The notes: generated by a model not told the origin, from the letters alone. DNA of 64,000 nucleotides from Gemmatimonadaceae bacterium (GCA_020851455.1 JADZCT010000034.1:65200-129199); one strand, 5' to 3'; positions 1 through 8,784 are shown, counted from the stretch's first letter. Numbers and translations are program-made.

Positions 1-1
1 G

Positions 2-586
<585 letters not shown>

Positions 587-667
587 CTGGCGAAGGACGG
601 CGTTCCGGAGCGAAACTTCCCACGCGGCCGTCCGTACGATCATCGGCAGCCACCGGAGCCTCGAGAC

Positions 668-1072
668 ATGGTCACACACGACGACATCGTTGCATTCCTC
701 GACCGCCTCGGCGCCGATGGCGCGACGTACGAGGAGGTGTCAGACGGGCTCTGGAACGTCCGGCCCGCGGGCGACCTCGACTTCGGCGTCGTGGTCAACT
801 ACTCGCCGCCGGTGGCGGTGCTTCGCGTAAAGGTGATGGAGTTGCCGAAGGACTCCGCGCGGCAGGCCGCGCTCGGCCGGCGGCTGCTCGAACTCAACGC
901 TACCGATCTCCTGCACGGCTCGTACGGCATCCAGGACAACGTCGTCGTCCTCACCGAAGCGCTCGAACTCGGCCATCTCGACTTCGAGGAGTTCCTCGCC
1001 GCGTACGAGAGCATCACCCTTGCACTGGCTTCGCACATTCGCGAGCTCGCGACATTCCGAGAGGCACGCTGA
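668..1072 (+). CDS. YbjN/CesT-like small protein next to pspA
   Basis: A 134-residue acidic protein starting at ATG 668. The alternating pattern of a short N-terminal helix, a central sheet (FGVVVNYSPPVAVLRVKVM) and a long C-terminal helix resembles the YbjN/type III chaperone-like fold; this is judged from pattern, not from a diagnostic motif. It has no signal peptide or membrane segment, so it should be cytoplasmic. Only two bases separate its stop from the pspA start, so the two are almost certainly cotranscribed and may act together in envelope stress. The exact function is unknown. Confidence 0.6.
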   Translation: MVTHDDIVAFLDRLGADGATYEEVSDGLWNVRPAGDLDFGVVVNYSPPVAVLRVKVMELPKDSARQAALGRRLLELNATDLLHGSYGIQDNVVVLTEALELGHLDFEEFLAAYESITLALASHIRELATFREAR

Positions 1073-1074
1073 CG

Positions 1075-1851
1075 ATGGGCATCTTCGACCGCCTCGCCAC
1101 GCTCTTCAAGTCCAACATCAACGACCTGATCTCCCGCGCGGAGAACCCGGAGAAGATGCTGGATCAGATCGTGGCCGATATGAAGGGGCAGCTTGCGAGC
1201 GCCAAGCAGCAGGTGGCAGCCGCGATCGCCGACGAAAAGCGGCTCCGCGACCAGGCGGAGACCGAGGCCAGGGACGCCAAGGACTGGGAGCAGAAGGCCA
1301 TGCTCGCGCTGCGTGAGAATCGCGAGGACCTGGCCCGTCAGGCGCTGGTGCGCCAGGGAGAGCACGAGCAGCACGCCCAGCAGCTTCAGTCCACGTGGCA
1401 GGCGCACGCGCTGGAGACGGAGAAGCTGAAGAACCAGCTCCGCGACCTCAACGACAAGATCGAGGAGGCCAAGCGCAAGAAGAACCTGCTGCTCGCGCGG
1501 CAGAGGCGTGCCCAGGCGCAGCAGCGCATCGCGCAGACGATGTCGTCCATGTCCGAGAAGAGCGCCTTCGAGGCGTTCGCCCGGATGGAAGAGAAGATTG
1601 ACCAGAACGAGCGGATGATAAAGGCGTCGTCGGAGATTGACGAGGAGTTCTCCGGCGACCGGCTGGCGAGCGACTTCAAGCGGCTGGAGAAGGCGGCCGG
1701 CTCGGTTGATGCGGATTCGCGGCTGCTCGCGCTGAAGGAGAAGATGGGGCTGCTGCCTCCCGGCTCATCTGCGCCCAGGCGGATCGCGGCTGGCGAGGAA
1801 GAGGTCTCCGCCGAGATCGAGGACGCGGGCGGGGAGAAGAAGCAGGGTTGA
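1075..1851 (+). CDS. pspA: PspA/IM30 family envelope-stress protein
   Basis: 258 residues, the normal size for PspA/IM30 (ESCRT-III-like proteins that assemble on the inner face of the cytoplasmic membrane and protect it against stress). The N-terminus MGIFDRLATLFKSNIN is the family's amphipathic membrane-binding helix, followed by the NPEKMLDQIV segment and long heptad-rich coiled coils to about residue 215. The tail is Glu/Gly-rich. It overlaps the next gene by four bases, which couples a membrane-protection protein to a polytopic membrane protein. No PspF-type regulator is present nearby, so regulation differs from enterobacteria. Confidence 0.93.
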   Translation: MGIFDRLATLFKSNINDLISRAENPEKMLDQIVADMKGQLASAKQQVAAAIADEKRLRDQAETEARDAKDWEQKAMLALRENREDLARQALVRQGEHEQHAQQLQSTWQAHALETEKLKNQLRDLNDKIEEAKRKKNLLLARQRRAQAQQRIAQTMSSMSEKSAFEAFARMEEKIDQNERMIKASSEIDEEFSGDRLASDFKRLEKAAGSVDADSRLLALKEKMGLLPPGSSAPRRIAAGEEEVSAEIEDAGGEKKQG

Positions 1852-2987
1852 CCGGCAACGCGCCGCCGGTGAGCGCGCCTGCGCCGGCGAGGGCGTCGCG
1901 GAGGCCGCTGGTCGCGACGGCCGTACTCACGGGCCTCGCCCTCCTCGTCGCATGGCAGGCGTTGCAACTGCTGGTGCTGCTCTTCATCGCGATTCTCATT
2001 GCGGTGTACCTCGCCGCGTTCGCCGACACGATCCAGCGGCGCACGCGGTGGCCCCGCGGGATCGCTCTGGCGGCGGCCATTGCAGCGACCATTGCCGTGC
2101 TCTGGGGCGTGGAAGCTCTCTTCGTACCGCCCGTCATCGAGCAGGTACGGCAACTGGGCGCCAACCTGCCGGGCTACGTCGTGGCGTGGCAGGCATGGCT
2201 TGGCCGGACGGCGCAGCAGTTCCCCGTCCTCGATCCCTTCATCGGCGGCGAGCGGCAGCACGACGTAGTGGACGCCGTCCTTGGCCAGGCGGAGGCGATG
2301 GCCGCGGGGATCTTCCCGCGCGTGGTCAACCTCGTGCACGGCCTCATAAATGTGGCATCCACCGCGGTAATGGCGATTTACCTTGCGCGCGCACCGCTCA
2401 GCTACGTGGACTTCGCCGTGAGCCTCGTTCCGCCGGCGCATCGCGGACTGGCGAGGGACGTGGGCGCTGCGTGCGGAGTGGCGCTCCGCCACTGGGTGTT
2501 TGCCCAGCTCTTCAACATGGCGGTGCTGGGCACGCTCACGACGATCGGCCTCTGGGCGCTCGGCGTTCCGTATTGGCTTGCCTTCGGCATCTTTGCCGGC
2601 CTCGCGGCCATCGTGCCGTTCTTTGGCACGATGGTCAGCACGATCGTTCCAGCGCTCTTCGTGCTCGACCGCGGTGCGGGGCCGGCCATTGCCGTGGCGC
2701 TCCTTGGCACAGTCGTTCACGTTGTCGAGGCCAATATCATCGCCCCGATGGTGTTCGAGCGGGGCATCAACCTGCCGCCGGTGCTTACCATCATGGCCGT
2801 GCTCGTGGCCGGCACCCTGCTTGGCCCGGTGGGCCTCGTCGTTGCGGTGCCGCTCCTCGCCGTGCTGCTGGTAGCGGTGCGCAAGGTGCTTCTGGAGCGC
2901 ATCTACCGCGATGAGCCGATCGGCGCAGGGGCGGCTCAGGCCGTTGCGGCTGCCTCACCGGCCGGCCGCGGGGCTGCCACGGAATGA
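1848..2987 (+). CDS. AI-2E family (PerM/YtvI-type) membrane transporter
   Basis: 379-residue polytopic membrane protein with about eight hydrophobic segments and the central amphipathic region and C-terminal helix pair typical of the AI-2E transporter family, whose members export small molecules or act as ion antiporters. The substrate cannot be read from sequence. The start is TTG at 1848, overlapping the pspA stop by four bases; an in-frame GTG at 1869 is the alternative and would remove only seven residues. The C-terminus is Ala/Gly-rich and probably disordered. Confidence 0.85.
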   Translation: MTGNAPPVSAPAPARASRRPLVATAVLTGLALLVAWQALQLLVLLFIAILIAVYLAAFADTIQRRTRWPRGIALAAAIAATIAVLWGVEALFVPPVIEQVRQLGANLPGYVVAWQAWLGRTAQQFPVLDPFIGGERQHDVVDAVLGQAEAMAAGIFPRVVNLVHGLINVASTAVMAIYLARAPLSYVDFAVSLVPPAHRGLARDVGAACGVALRHWVFAQLFNMAVLGTLTTIGLWALGVPYWLAFGIFAGLAAIVPFFGTMVSTIVPALFVLDRGAGPAIAVALLGTVVHVVEANIIAPMVFERGINLPPVLTIMAVLVAGTLLGPVGLVVAVPLLAVLLVAVRKVLLERIYRDEPIGAGAAQAVAAASPAGRGAATE

Positions 2988-3032
2988 TGGTTCGCGCCGC
3001 CGAAAGGTGGCGCTTTGCACGGGGCACGGCGT

Positions 3033-3038
3033 CATCGT
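3033..3038 (+). promoter_or_regulatory. -10-like hexamer CATCGT, six bases before ATG 3045
   Basis: CATCGT at 3033-3038 ends exactly six bases before the start codon. The same spacing is seen at five other start codons in this window, so transcription may begin at the ATG itself. No -35 box and no Shine-Dalgarno sequence are visible. Confidence 0.35.
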
Positions 3039-3044
3039 GTCACC

Positions 3045-3950
3045 ATGCCAGACGCAGCCCTCGATCTTCACGACGTCACGGTCCGTTACGGAACGGCCCG
3101 CCACACGGCGCTGGATTCCGCCTCGCTCAGCGTGGCCGCGGGCGAATGCGTGGGCGTCGTCGCCGGGCCGGGCAGCGGGCTGACCACGCTTCTTCTGGTC
3201 GCCGCGGGCCTCGTTGGCCCCGACGCCGGCCACGTGCGGTGGTTCGGCTCGCATAGATGGACCGCCGCCCGCGCGGCGTACGCCCCGGGAGCGGCCCTTG
3301 GGCATCCTTACCTCTCGTTGCGCGCGTGGCTCGATTTCTCGGCGGCGCAGGGTCCGGAGCTTCCCGGCGGGCCGGAGCCGGACGTGAACGCCGCGATGGA
3401 ACTCGCGGAGCTTCACGCGTTCGCGCGCATCCGCGTGGGACACCTGACGGCGGGCTTGTCGGCGCGGCTGGCGATGGCCGCGGCGCTCCTGGTCGAGCCG
3501 AGGGTGCTGTTGCTGGACCGGCCGTTCGATCCCCTCTCGCAAGCCGAGCGCGCGCGGTTTGCACAGGTGGTGCGTCGGGTCGTTCAGGGCGGCACTGCGG
3601 TCGTCGTGGGCGCGCGCGAAGCTGAGTTCCTCGCCGCCATGGACCCCGCGCGCGTGCACCTGCTGGCGGGGGGGCGGCTTGGCCCCCACGGCGATTGCGA
3701 CACCGCGCTGGAGATCGAAGTGCCACTCCCGGTCGAAGCGCGGTCACGTCTCGCGCTGCGTGTGCCGAGCGTGTACCGGCGAGGCCGCGCCCTCCGCGTG
3801 CCCCTGGCGCGGGTGTCGTCGGAACAGGTGCTGAGCGAGTGTCGCGCACTCGGGATCGAGGTTCGGGCATCGCGCGTGGTCGGCAGGGACTCGCCCTCGC
3901 GCCGCCGCGTTGCGGAGGGAGGCCCGCGCTGCCCCGCCGGGCCGGCGTGA
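3045..3950 (+). CDS. ABC-ATPase-like protein with degenerate catalytic motifs
   Basis: 301 residues with the order of an ABC nucleotide-binding domain: beta strands LDLHDVTVRYG, a Walker A position GPGSGLTT (41-48), a signature position LTAGLSARLAM (134-144) and Walker B VLLLDRP (154-160). The P-loop Lys is replaced by Leu46, the catalytic Glu after Walker B by Arg159, and no switch His is seen in VVVGAREAEF. ATP hydrolysis is therefore doubtful. About 80 further residues follow the ATPase-like part without a recognised domain. There is no permease gene nearby. The start at ATG 3045 is preferred because it opens the ABC-like domain; upstream in-frame codons add a basic stretch. Confidence 0.7.
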   Translation: MPDAALDLHDVTVRYGTARHTALDSASLSVAAGECVGVVAGPGSGLTTLLLVAAGLVGPDAGHVRWFGSHRWTAARAAYAPGAALGHPYLSLRAWLDFSAAQGPELPGGPEPDVNAAMELAELHAFARIRVGHLTAGLSARLAMAAALLVEPRVLLLDRPFDPLSQAERARFAQVVRRVVQGGTAVVVGAREAEFLAAMDPARVHLLAGGRLGPHGDCDTALEIEVPLPVEARSRLALRVPSVYRRGRALRVPLARVSSEQVLSECRALGIEVRASRVVGRDSPSRRRVAEGGPRCPAGPA

Positions 3951-3955
3951 TGCGC

Positions 3956-3961
3956 TAGTTT
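3956..3961 (+). promoter_or_regulatory. -10-like hexamer TAGTTT, six bases before GTG 3968
   Basis: TAGTTT followed by TCGTCC and then the GTG start of cysS. The first transcribed base would fall at or next to the start codon, which implies a leaderless message. No Shine-Dalgarno sequence is present and no convincing -35 box is seen. Confidence 0.45.
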
Positions 3962-3967
3962 TCGTCC

Positions 3968-5380
3968 GTGCCCGAACTCCGTCTCTACAACTCGCTCACT
4001 CGCACGGTCGAGGCGTTCGAGCCAGCCGACGCCACGACGGTACGACTCTACACGTGCGGACCGACGGTCTACAACCCGGCGCACCTTGGCAACTTCCGCA
4101 CGTTCCTGTTCGAAGACCTTCTCCGGCGCACTCTGCGCATGTGGGGGTGGACGGTCGAGCAGGTGATGAACCTCACGGACGTTGACGACAAGATCATCAA
4201 GCGCGCCGTCGAGCGCGGGATTTCGATCGGGGAGCTGACCAGCCCGGTCGTCGAGACATTCCACGCCGACCGCGAGTACCTCCGCATCCAGCGCGCGGAG
4301 CACTATCCGCGGGCCACGGCGTACATCGGGGAAATGATCGAGCTCGTGAAGCGACTCGAGGCCAACGGCGTCGCGTACAAGGCAGAGGACGGGTCGGTCT
4401 ACTTCGCCATCGCGAAGTTCCCTGCGTACGGCCGTCTCTCGCGCCTCGACACTCGGGAGATCCGCTCCGGGGCGCGCGTCGCCCAGGACGACTATGCGAA
4501 GGAGAACGCTCAGGACTTCGCGCTCTGGAAGGCGGCGAAGCCCGAGGACGAGGCCTGCGGTGCGGCGTGGGATTCGCCGTGGGGCCGCGGGCGGCCGGGC
4601 TGGCACCTCGAGTGCTCGGCGATGGCCATGGCGCTTCTTGGAGAGACGCTCGACATCCACGCCGGGGGCGTGGACCTCATGTTCCCGCACCACGAGGACG
4701 AAATCGCGCAGAGCGAGGCGGCCACCGGTAAGCCGTTCGCCCGGTTCTGGTGCCACGGCGAGTTTCTCCTCACCGACGGCGCGAAGATGGCCAAGCGCGT
4801 CGGGAACGTCAGCTCCGTTGCCGACCTCCGTGAACAGGGCGTGAGCGCGGCGGCGTTCCGCCACTTCGTTTTCTCGACGCACTACCGCAAGCAGTTGAAC
4901 CTTTCCGGCGCGGCCCTGGAGGCGTCGGTGGAGGCGGTGCGTCGCGTGGGCGACTTCGCCGAGCGGCTCGAGCGCGAGCGCGGCGGCAACGACGCGCTCG
5001 CCGAAGCGGCCGACGCGCTGGCTGTCGAGGCAACCGCGGCGCTCGCCGACGACCTCAACGCCCCGCGGGCCATCGGCGCGCTGTTCGACTTCATCCACGC
5101 CGCCAACCGGGCGATGGATGCCCGCGGCGCCGATCAGGCGGCCCTGGCCAGGGCGCGCGATGCGTTCCACCGGATCAACGCCGTGCTCGACCTCGTTCCC
5201 GACGCCGGAACGGACGACGAGGAGCTTGCCGCATGGGTCGAGAGTCAGCTTGCCGAGCGGACGGCGGCGAGGTCGCGGCGCAATTTTGCGGCCGCTGATG
5301 CGGTGCGTAAAGCGTTGGAGGAGAAGGGGATAGCGATCGAAGACTCCCCCTCCGGAACCCGCTGGAAAAAGGTGCGCTAG
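3968..5380 (+). CDS. cysS: Cysteinyl-tRNA synthetase
   Basis: 470 residues; charges tRNA-Cys in two ATP-dependent steps. The class I HIGH motif is HLGN (39-42), preceded by the zinc ligand Cys30 in YTCGPTVYNPAHLGN. Further zinc-site residues are in WHLECSAMAM and the FPHHEDEIAQSE segment. The KMSKS loop reads KMAKR (273-277), a tolerated variant. The start is GTG 3968: it has the family's usual N-terminus and follows a -10-like hexamer at leaderless spacing. The next features are a hairpin and the tRNA promoter, so cysS appears to be a single-gene unit. Confidence 0.97.
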   Translation: MPELRLYNSLTRTVEAFEPADATTVRLYTCGPTVYNPAHLGNFRTFLFEDLLRRTLRMWGWTVEQVMNLTDVDDKIIKRAVERGISIGELTSPVVETFHADREYLRIQRAEHYPRATAYIGEMIELVKRLEANGVAYKAEDGSVYFAIAKFPAYGRLSRLDTREIRSGARVAQDDYAKENAQDFALWKAAKPEDEACGAAWDSPWGRGRPGWHLECSAMAMALLGETLDIHAGGVDLMFPHHEDEIAQSEAATGKPFARFWCHGEFLLTDGAKMAKRVGNVSSVADLREQGVSAAAFRHFVFSTHYRKQLNLSGAALEASVEAVRRVGDFAERLERERGGNDALAEAADALAVEATAALADDLNAPRAIGALFDFIHAANRAMDARGADQAALARARDAFHRINAVLDLVPDAGTDDEELAAWVESQLAERTAARSRRNFAAADAVRKALEEKGIAIEDSPSGTRWKKVR

Positions 5381-5409
5381 CAGTAGCTGCGCGCGCTGGG
5401 CGAGAAGGT

Positions 5410-5432
5410 GTCCTGGGCCGTGCGTCCAGGAC
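5410..5432 (+). terminator. Hairpin after cysS, possible terminator
   Basis: Inverted repeat GTCCTGG (5410-5416) / CCAGGAC (5426-5432) with a nine-base loop. It has no T-tract, so the terminator role is only suggested by its position 29 bases after the cysS stop and before the tRNA promoter. Confidence 0.4.
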
Positions 5433-5460
5433 CGCTCGTAAGGTGGCCCGCTTCAATGGA

Positions 5461-5489
5461 TTGACCCCGTTTCGCAGCCTTGCTACGTT
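5461..5489 (+). promoter_or_regulatory. Promoter of the tRNA-rpmG-secE-nusG unit
   Basis: TTGACC (5461-5466), a 17-base spacer, then TACGTT (5484-5489): a good housekeeping-sigma promoter. Transcription would start near 5496, about 20 bases before the first tRNA. Confidence 0.7.
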
Positions 5490-5515
5490 TTAAGGCTCGC
5501 GAATAACGGCTCGTC

Positions 5516-5588
5516 GCTGACGTAGCTCAATTGGCAGAGCACCTGATTTGTAATCAGGCGGTTGCGAGTTCGATTCTCGCCGTCAGCT
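5516..5588 (+). tRNA. tRNA-Thr (anticodon TGT)
   Basis: Cloverleaf with acceptor stem GCTGACG/CGTCAGC (5516-5522 and 5581-5587), anticodon stem CCTGA/TCAGG around loop 5547-5553, anticodon TGT at 5549-5551, and T-loop TTCGATT. Reads ACA. The 3' CCA is not encoded. First of four clustered tRNAs. Confidence 0.96.
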
Positions 5589-5661
5589 CTGCGAAGGCGG
5601 CGGTGGCGGCAATTGCAGCGGAGGACGGTCGAGGGAACGGCGGTCGGCGCAGGAAGCTTCG

Positions 5662-5744
5662 GGTGGGGTACCCAAGTGGCCAACGGGAGCAGACTGTAAA
5701 TCTGCCGGCTTATGCCTTCGAAGGTTCGAATCCTTCCCCCACCA
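5662..5744 (+). tRNA. tRNA-Tyr (anticodon GTA)
   Basis: 83 bases with the long variable arm of a bacterial class II tRNA. Acceptor stem GGTGGGG/CCCCACC, anticodon stem GCAGA/TCTGC, anticodon GTA at 5696-5698, T-loop TTCGAAT. Discriminator A at 5744, CCA not encoded. Confidence 0.96.
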
Positions 5745-5791
5745 TGCGGATGCCGAGGGTGCAGGGCGCAGGGTGCGGGCGAAGGCGGCAT

Positions 5792-5864
5792 GCGGGAGTA
5801 GCTCAGTTGGTAGAGCGCAAGCCTTCCAAGCTTGATGTCGCGGGTTCGAGCCCCGTCTCCCGCT
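5792..5864 (+). tRNA. tRNA-Gly (anticodon TCC)
   Basis: Acceptor stem GCGGGAG/CTCCCGC, anticodon stem CAAGC/GCTTG, anticodon TCC at 5825-5827, T-loop TTCGAGC, discriminator T as usual for bacterial tRNA-Gly. CCA not encoded. Confidence 0.96.
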
Positions 5865-5915
5865 CTGGAGTTGGCAGGCAGCGAAGGATGCAGGGATTGC
5901 TGGATCGCGGGTGAC

Positions 5916-5988
5916 GCACGCGTAGCTCAGTCGGTAGAGCACACCCTTGGTAAGGGTGAGGTCACCGGTTCAATCCCGGTCGCGTGCT
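5916..5988 (+). tRNA. tRNA-Thr (anticodon GGT)
   Basis: Acceptor stem GCACGCG/CGCGTGC, anticodon stem CACCC/GGGTG, anticodon GGT at 5949-5951, T-loop TTCAATC. CCA not encoded. Ends 47 bases before rpmG and is probably processed from the same transcript. Confidence 0.96.
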
Positions 5989-6035
5989 CTGGCAGGACAG
6001 GCAGGCAGGACGGTTGAACGAGTCGAGGAAGAGCG

Positions 6036-6188
6036 ATGCCACGGGAAAAAATCATCCTTGCATGCGGCGAGTGCAAGAACCGCAACTACTTCACGATGAA
6101 GAACAAGCGGCTCCACCCGGAGCGCGTGGAGTGGAAGAAGTACTGCCCCCGGTGCAACAAGCACCAGGTGCACAAGGAGACCAAGTAG
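6036..6188 (+). CDS. rpmG: 50S ribosomal protein L33, zinc-binding type
   Basis: 50 residues. Two Cys pairs (CGEC near the N-terminus and CPRC near the C-terminus) form a zinc ribbon, so this is the zinc-dependent form of L33 rather than the Cys-less form used in zinc starvation. ATG 6036 has a purine-rich ribosome site (GAGGAAGAG) just upstream. The stop TAG is followed at once by the GTG start of secE, which points to translational coupling. In many bacteria a tuf gene sits between the upstream tRNAs and this gene; here it is absent. Confidence 0.97.
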   Translation: MPREKIILACGECKNRNYFTMKNKRLHPERVEWKKYCPRCNKHQVHKETK

Positions 6189-6434
6189 GTGTCCGTCCCG
6201 GTACAGGCCGCGCCCCCGCAGGGTGCGCTTCGGCGCGGTATCTCGTGGGTCACGGTGTTCTACCACGAGGTCATGGCCGAGATGCGCAGGGTCACCTGGC
6301 CCGACTGGCCCCAGGTGCGTCAGCTCTCGATTGGCGTGGTGGCGCTCTCGCTCTTCGTGGGCTTCGTGATCTTCGTCATGGACAACGCGCTTCAGCTCCT
6401 GCTCGTGCGTCTGCTCCCGCGGCTGCTTGGCTGA
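6189..6434 (+). CDS. secE: SecE subunit of the SecYEG protein translocase
   Basis: 81 residues, the short one-helix form of SecE: a cytoplasmic amphipathic part with the conserved EMRRVTWPDWPQVRQL segment, then one membrane helix (VVALSLFVGFVIFVM). It clamps the two halves of SecY, which is encoded at about 36.9 kb. The start is GTG directly after the rpmG stop. It is followed by nusG, the near-universal pair. Confidence 0.96.
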   Translation: MSVPVQAAPPQGALRRGISWVTVFYHEVMAEMRRVTWPDWPQVRQLSIGVVALSLFVGFVIFVMDNALQLLLVRLLPRLLG

Positions 6435-6435
6435 G

Positions 6436-6975
6436 ATGCACCGCTTCTACGCGATTCAGACCACCTCGGGCCACGAGAACAAGGTGCGCACGCTCCTGCA
6501 GCGGCGCATTGACGCCGACCCCGCGCCGGCGGCCGAGCGCCGCATCCGCCAGGCGCTCGTCCCGACGGAGCAGGTGGTCGAGATCAAGAACGGCAAGAAG
6601 GTGACGGCGGAGCGAAAGGTGTTTCCGGGGTACGTGCTGGTCGAGATGCTCGCGGACCAGGACACCCTGTTCGCGGTGAACTCGATCCAGGGCGTGATCA
6701 AGTTCGTCGGGAAGGACCGTGACCCGCAGCCGCTGCGCCCCGACGAAGTGAACCGCCTTCTCGGCGTGGCCGACGAGGCGGTGGAGGCCGCGCCGAAGGA
6801 GGAGATCCCGTTCCTCGTCGGGCAGGCGGTGGCAATCACGGAGGGGCCGTTCACGGACTTCAATGGAACGGTCGAGGAAGTGATGCCCGACAAGGGGAAG
6901 GTGCGGGTGTCGGTGTCGCTGTTCGGACGGCCGACGTCGGTCGAGCTGGACTACCTGCAGCTAAGGGCGCACTGA
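6436..6975 (+). CDS. nusG: Transcription elongation/antitermination factor NusG
   Basis: 179 residues. The N-terminal NGN domain starts [16 protein letters not shown] and contains the [12 protein letters not shown] core that binds the clamp of RNA polymerase; the C-terminal KOW domain is [19 protein letters not shown] onward and normally contacts S10 (NusE) or Rho. ATG 6436 is chosen; an in-frame TTG at 6427 overlapping the secE stop is possible and would add three residues. It precedes the L11/L1 operon, as in most bacteria. Confidence 0.96.
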   Translation: MHRFYAIQTTSGHENKVRTLLQRRIDADPAPAAERRIRQALVPTEQVVEIKNGKKVTAERKVFPGYVLVEMLADQDTLFAVNSIQGVIKFVGKDRDPQPLRPDEVNRLLGVADEAVEAAPKEEIPFLVGQAVAITEGPFTDFNGTVEEVMPDKGKVRVSVSLFGRPTSVELDYLQLRAH

Positions 6976-7050
6976 GCCGCCTTGGCGGCGGGCGCACTGC
7001 CGGATGGTTGTGGTTCGTGGGACGTCGGCAACCACTCCGACGCTAAACGC

Positions 7051-7079
7051 CGGTGGGAGCCAGCGGGCCATGGCCCGCT
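7051..7079 (+). promoter_or_regulatory. Candidate autoregulatory leader hairpin before rplK
   Basis: A GGTGGGAG segment (7052-7059) is followed by the perfect inverted repeat AGCGGGCC/GGCCCGCT (7062-7069 and 7072-7079). In other bacteria L1 represses this operon by binding a 23S-like structure in the leader; a purine-rich internal loop beside a hairpin fits that idea. The match is by shape and place only. Confidence 0.35.
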
Positions 7080-7100
7080 ACTGCGAAGAAGGGGAGTACG

Positions 7101-7523
7101 ATGGCAAAGAAGGCAGTCGGTTTCGTCAAGCTGCAGATACCTGCAGGCAAGGCGAACCCGGCCCCTCCCGTCGGCACCGCGCTCGGGCCGCAGGGGATCA
7201 ACATCATGGCCTTTTGCAAGGAGTTCAATGCAAAGACGCAGGGCCAGGATACGATCCTTCCGGTCGAGATCACGATCTACGCCGACAAGTCCTTCAGCTT
7301 CATCCTGAAGACGCCGCCGGCCGCGGTGCTCGTCAAGAAGGAAGCCGGGATCGAGAAGGGGTCGGGCCAGCCCAACCGCAACAAGGTGGGGAGCATCACC
7401 CGCGCCCAGGTCAGGAAGATTGCGGAACTCAAGATGCCCGACCTCAACTGCGATACTATCGAGTCGGCGATGGCGATGGTCGCCGGCGCCGCGCGCTCGA
7501 TGGGCGTGGAGGTGAAAGACTGA
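7101..7523 (+). CDS. rplK: 50S ribosomal protein L11
   Basis: 140 residues, full length. The N-terminal domain has the conserved [19 protein letters not shown] stretch that binds the GTPase centre of 23S rRNA and thiopeptide antibiotics; the C-terminal RNA-binding domain contains [18 protein letters not shown] 7101 is preceded by a strong ribosome site (GAAGGGGAG); an in-frame ATG 48 bases upstream has no such site and adds residues foreign to L11. The stop overlaps the rplA start by one base. Confidence 0.97.
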   Translation: MAKKAVGFVKLQIPAGKANPAPPVGTALGPQGINIMAFCKEFNAKTQGQDTILPVEITIYADKSFSFILKTPPAAVLVKKEAGIEKGSGQPNRNKVGSITRAQVRKIAELKMPDLNCDTIESAMAMVAGAARSMGVEVKD

Positions 7524-8215
7524 TGCGCGCCCATGGCAAGAAGTTCCGAAAGGCAACCGAGACCCGCGGCGACGCGGCGGCGTTTCACGGGCCGAAGGCC
7601 GCGCTCGAACTCGTGAAGAAGGCGGCGTTCGCGAAGTTCGACGAGACCGTTGACGTCGCGGTGCGTCTTGGGGTTGACCCGAAGCACGCCGATCAGGCGA
7701 TCCGCGGCACGGTTCTCCTCCCTGCGGGCACCGGCAAGACGATGCGCGTGCTCGTGATCGCGATTGGCGACAAGGCCAAGGAGGCCGAGGCCGCCGGCGC
7801 CGACTTCGTGGGGGTCGAGTACATCCCGAAGATCAAGGAAGGATGGACCGAGTTCGACGTGATGATTGCCACTCCCGACCAGATGGGGCAGGTGGGCCAG
7901 CTTGGCCGGATACTCGGCCCGCGCGGGCTCATGCCGAACCCGAAGGCGGGAACGGTCACGATGAACGTCGGCCAGGCGGTGAAGGACTCCAAGGGCGGCA
8001 AGATCGAGTTCCGCGTGGACAAAGCCGGGATCGTGCACGCCGCGATCGGCAAGGTCTCGTTCCCGGTCGAGTCGCTCGAAACGAACCTCCAGGCCCTCAT
8101 GGACACGCTCGTGCGCGCCAAGCCGAGCGCGACCAAGGGGGTGTACGTCCGCACGGTGGCGGTGTCCAGCACGATGGGACCTGGCGTCCGCATTGACACG
8201 ACCCCCTACCGGTAA
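7523..8215 (+). CDS. rplA: 50S ribosomal protein L1
   Basis: 230 residues, usual bacterial length. Conserved segments include [29 protein letters not shown], the [18 protein letters not shown] loop and [11 protein letters not shown]1 forms the mobile stalk at the E site and in many bacteria represses translation of its own operon. ATG 7523 overlaps the rplK stop (TGATG), so the two are translationally coupled. Six bases separate its stop from rplJ. Confidence 0.97.
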   Translation: MRAHGKKFRKATETRGDAAAFHGPKAALELVKKAAFAKFDETVDVAVRLGVDPKHADQAIRGTVLLPAGTGKTMRVLVIAIGDKAKEAEAAGADFVGVEYIPKIKEGWTEFDVMIATPDQMGQVGQLGRILGPRGLMPNPKAGTVTMNVGQAVKDSKGGKIEFRVDKAGIVHAAIGKVSFPVESLETNLQALMDTLVRAKPSATKGVYVRTVAVSSTMGPGVRIDTTPYR

Positions 8216-8221
8216 CGAGCC

Positions 8222-8716
8222 ATGAAGCGACCAGAGAAAGAGCAGATCGTTGCCGACCTCGCCGAGAAGCTGAAGGGCGCCACTGCCCTTTACTACACGG
8301 ACTTCACCGGGCTCAACGTCAAGCGCATGACGGACCTGCGCCGCCGGCTGCGCCGCGCGGGCGTCGAGTACGTCGTGATCAAGAACACGCTCGCGCTCAA
8401 GGCCGTGACCGAGGCCGGCCACGCCGGCGTACGGCTGAAGGGTCCGACGGGCGTCGTCGTTGCGAAGGACGGCATCACCGCTGCCCGTCTCCTTGCGGAC
8501 TTTGCGAAGGAGAACGAGCAGCGCCCCGTCGTGAAGGGCGGGGTGTACGAAGGGGCGCCGGTTGACGAGGCGCTCGTAAAGAAGCTCGCATCGCTGCCTA
8601 CCCGCGACGAGGCGCTCTCGCAACTCCTCGGCGCATTCAGCAGCGTGCTGGCGATGTTCGCACTGGCTCTCGAGGCCCGGATGAAGCAGCTCGAGGCCGG
8701 AGAGACAGCGGCTTGA
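8222..8716 (+). CDS. rplJ: 50S ribosomal protein L10
   Basis: 164 residues. The N-terminal RNA-binding domain includes YYTDFTGLNVKRMTDLRRRLR and VIKNTLALKA; the C-terminal helix (SSVLAMFALALEARM) is the docking site for L7/L12 dimers. Together they build the factor-recruiting stalk. There are only six bases after rplA, so the long leader that L10 uses for autoregulation in E. coli is not present at this place. Confidence 0.96.
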   Translation: MKRPEKEQIVADLAEKLKGATALYYTDFTGLNVKRMTDLRRRLRRAGVEYVVIKNTLALKAVTEAGHAGVRLKGPTGVVVAKDGITAARLLADFAKENEQRPVVKGGVYEGAPVDEALVKKLASLPTRDEALSQLLGAFSSVLAMFALALEARMKQLEAGETAA

Positions 8717-8784
8717 TTCCCCAGGCGTCTGCCTGATTCACACGCCCCAGGTGACCCTGGGAGATACTTACGGAGATTGGAACA

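Noticed and set aside
5381-6035. Minus-strand frames across the tRNA cluster
   Set aside because: The tRNA cloverleaves account for the conserved sequence, and the frames contain no domain.
6427-6438. TTG 6427 as the nusG start
   Set aside because: ATG 6436 is in frame three codons later and gives the conserved start; TTG is kept only as an alternative.
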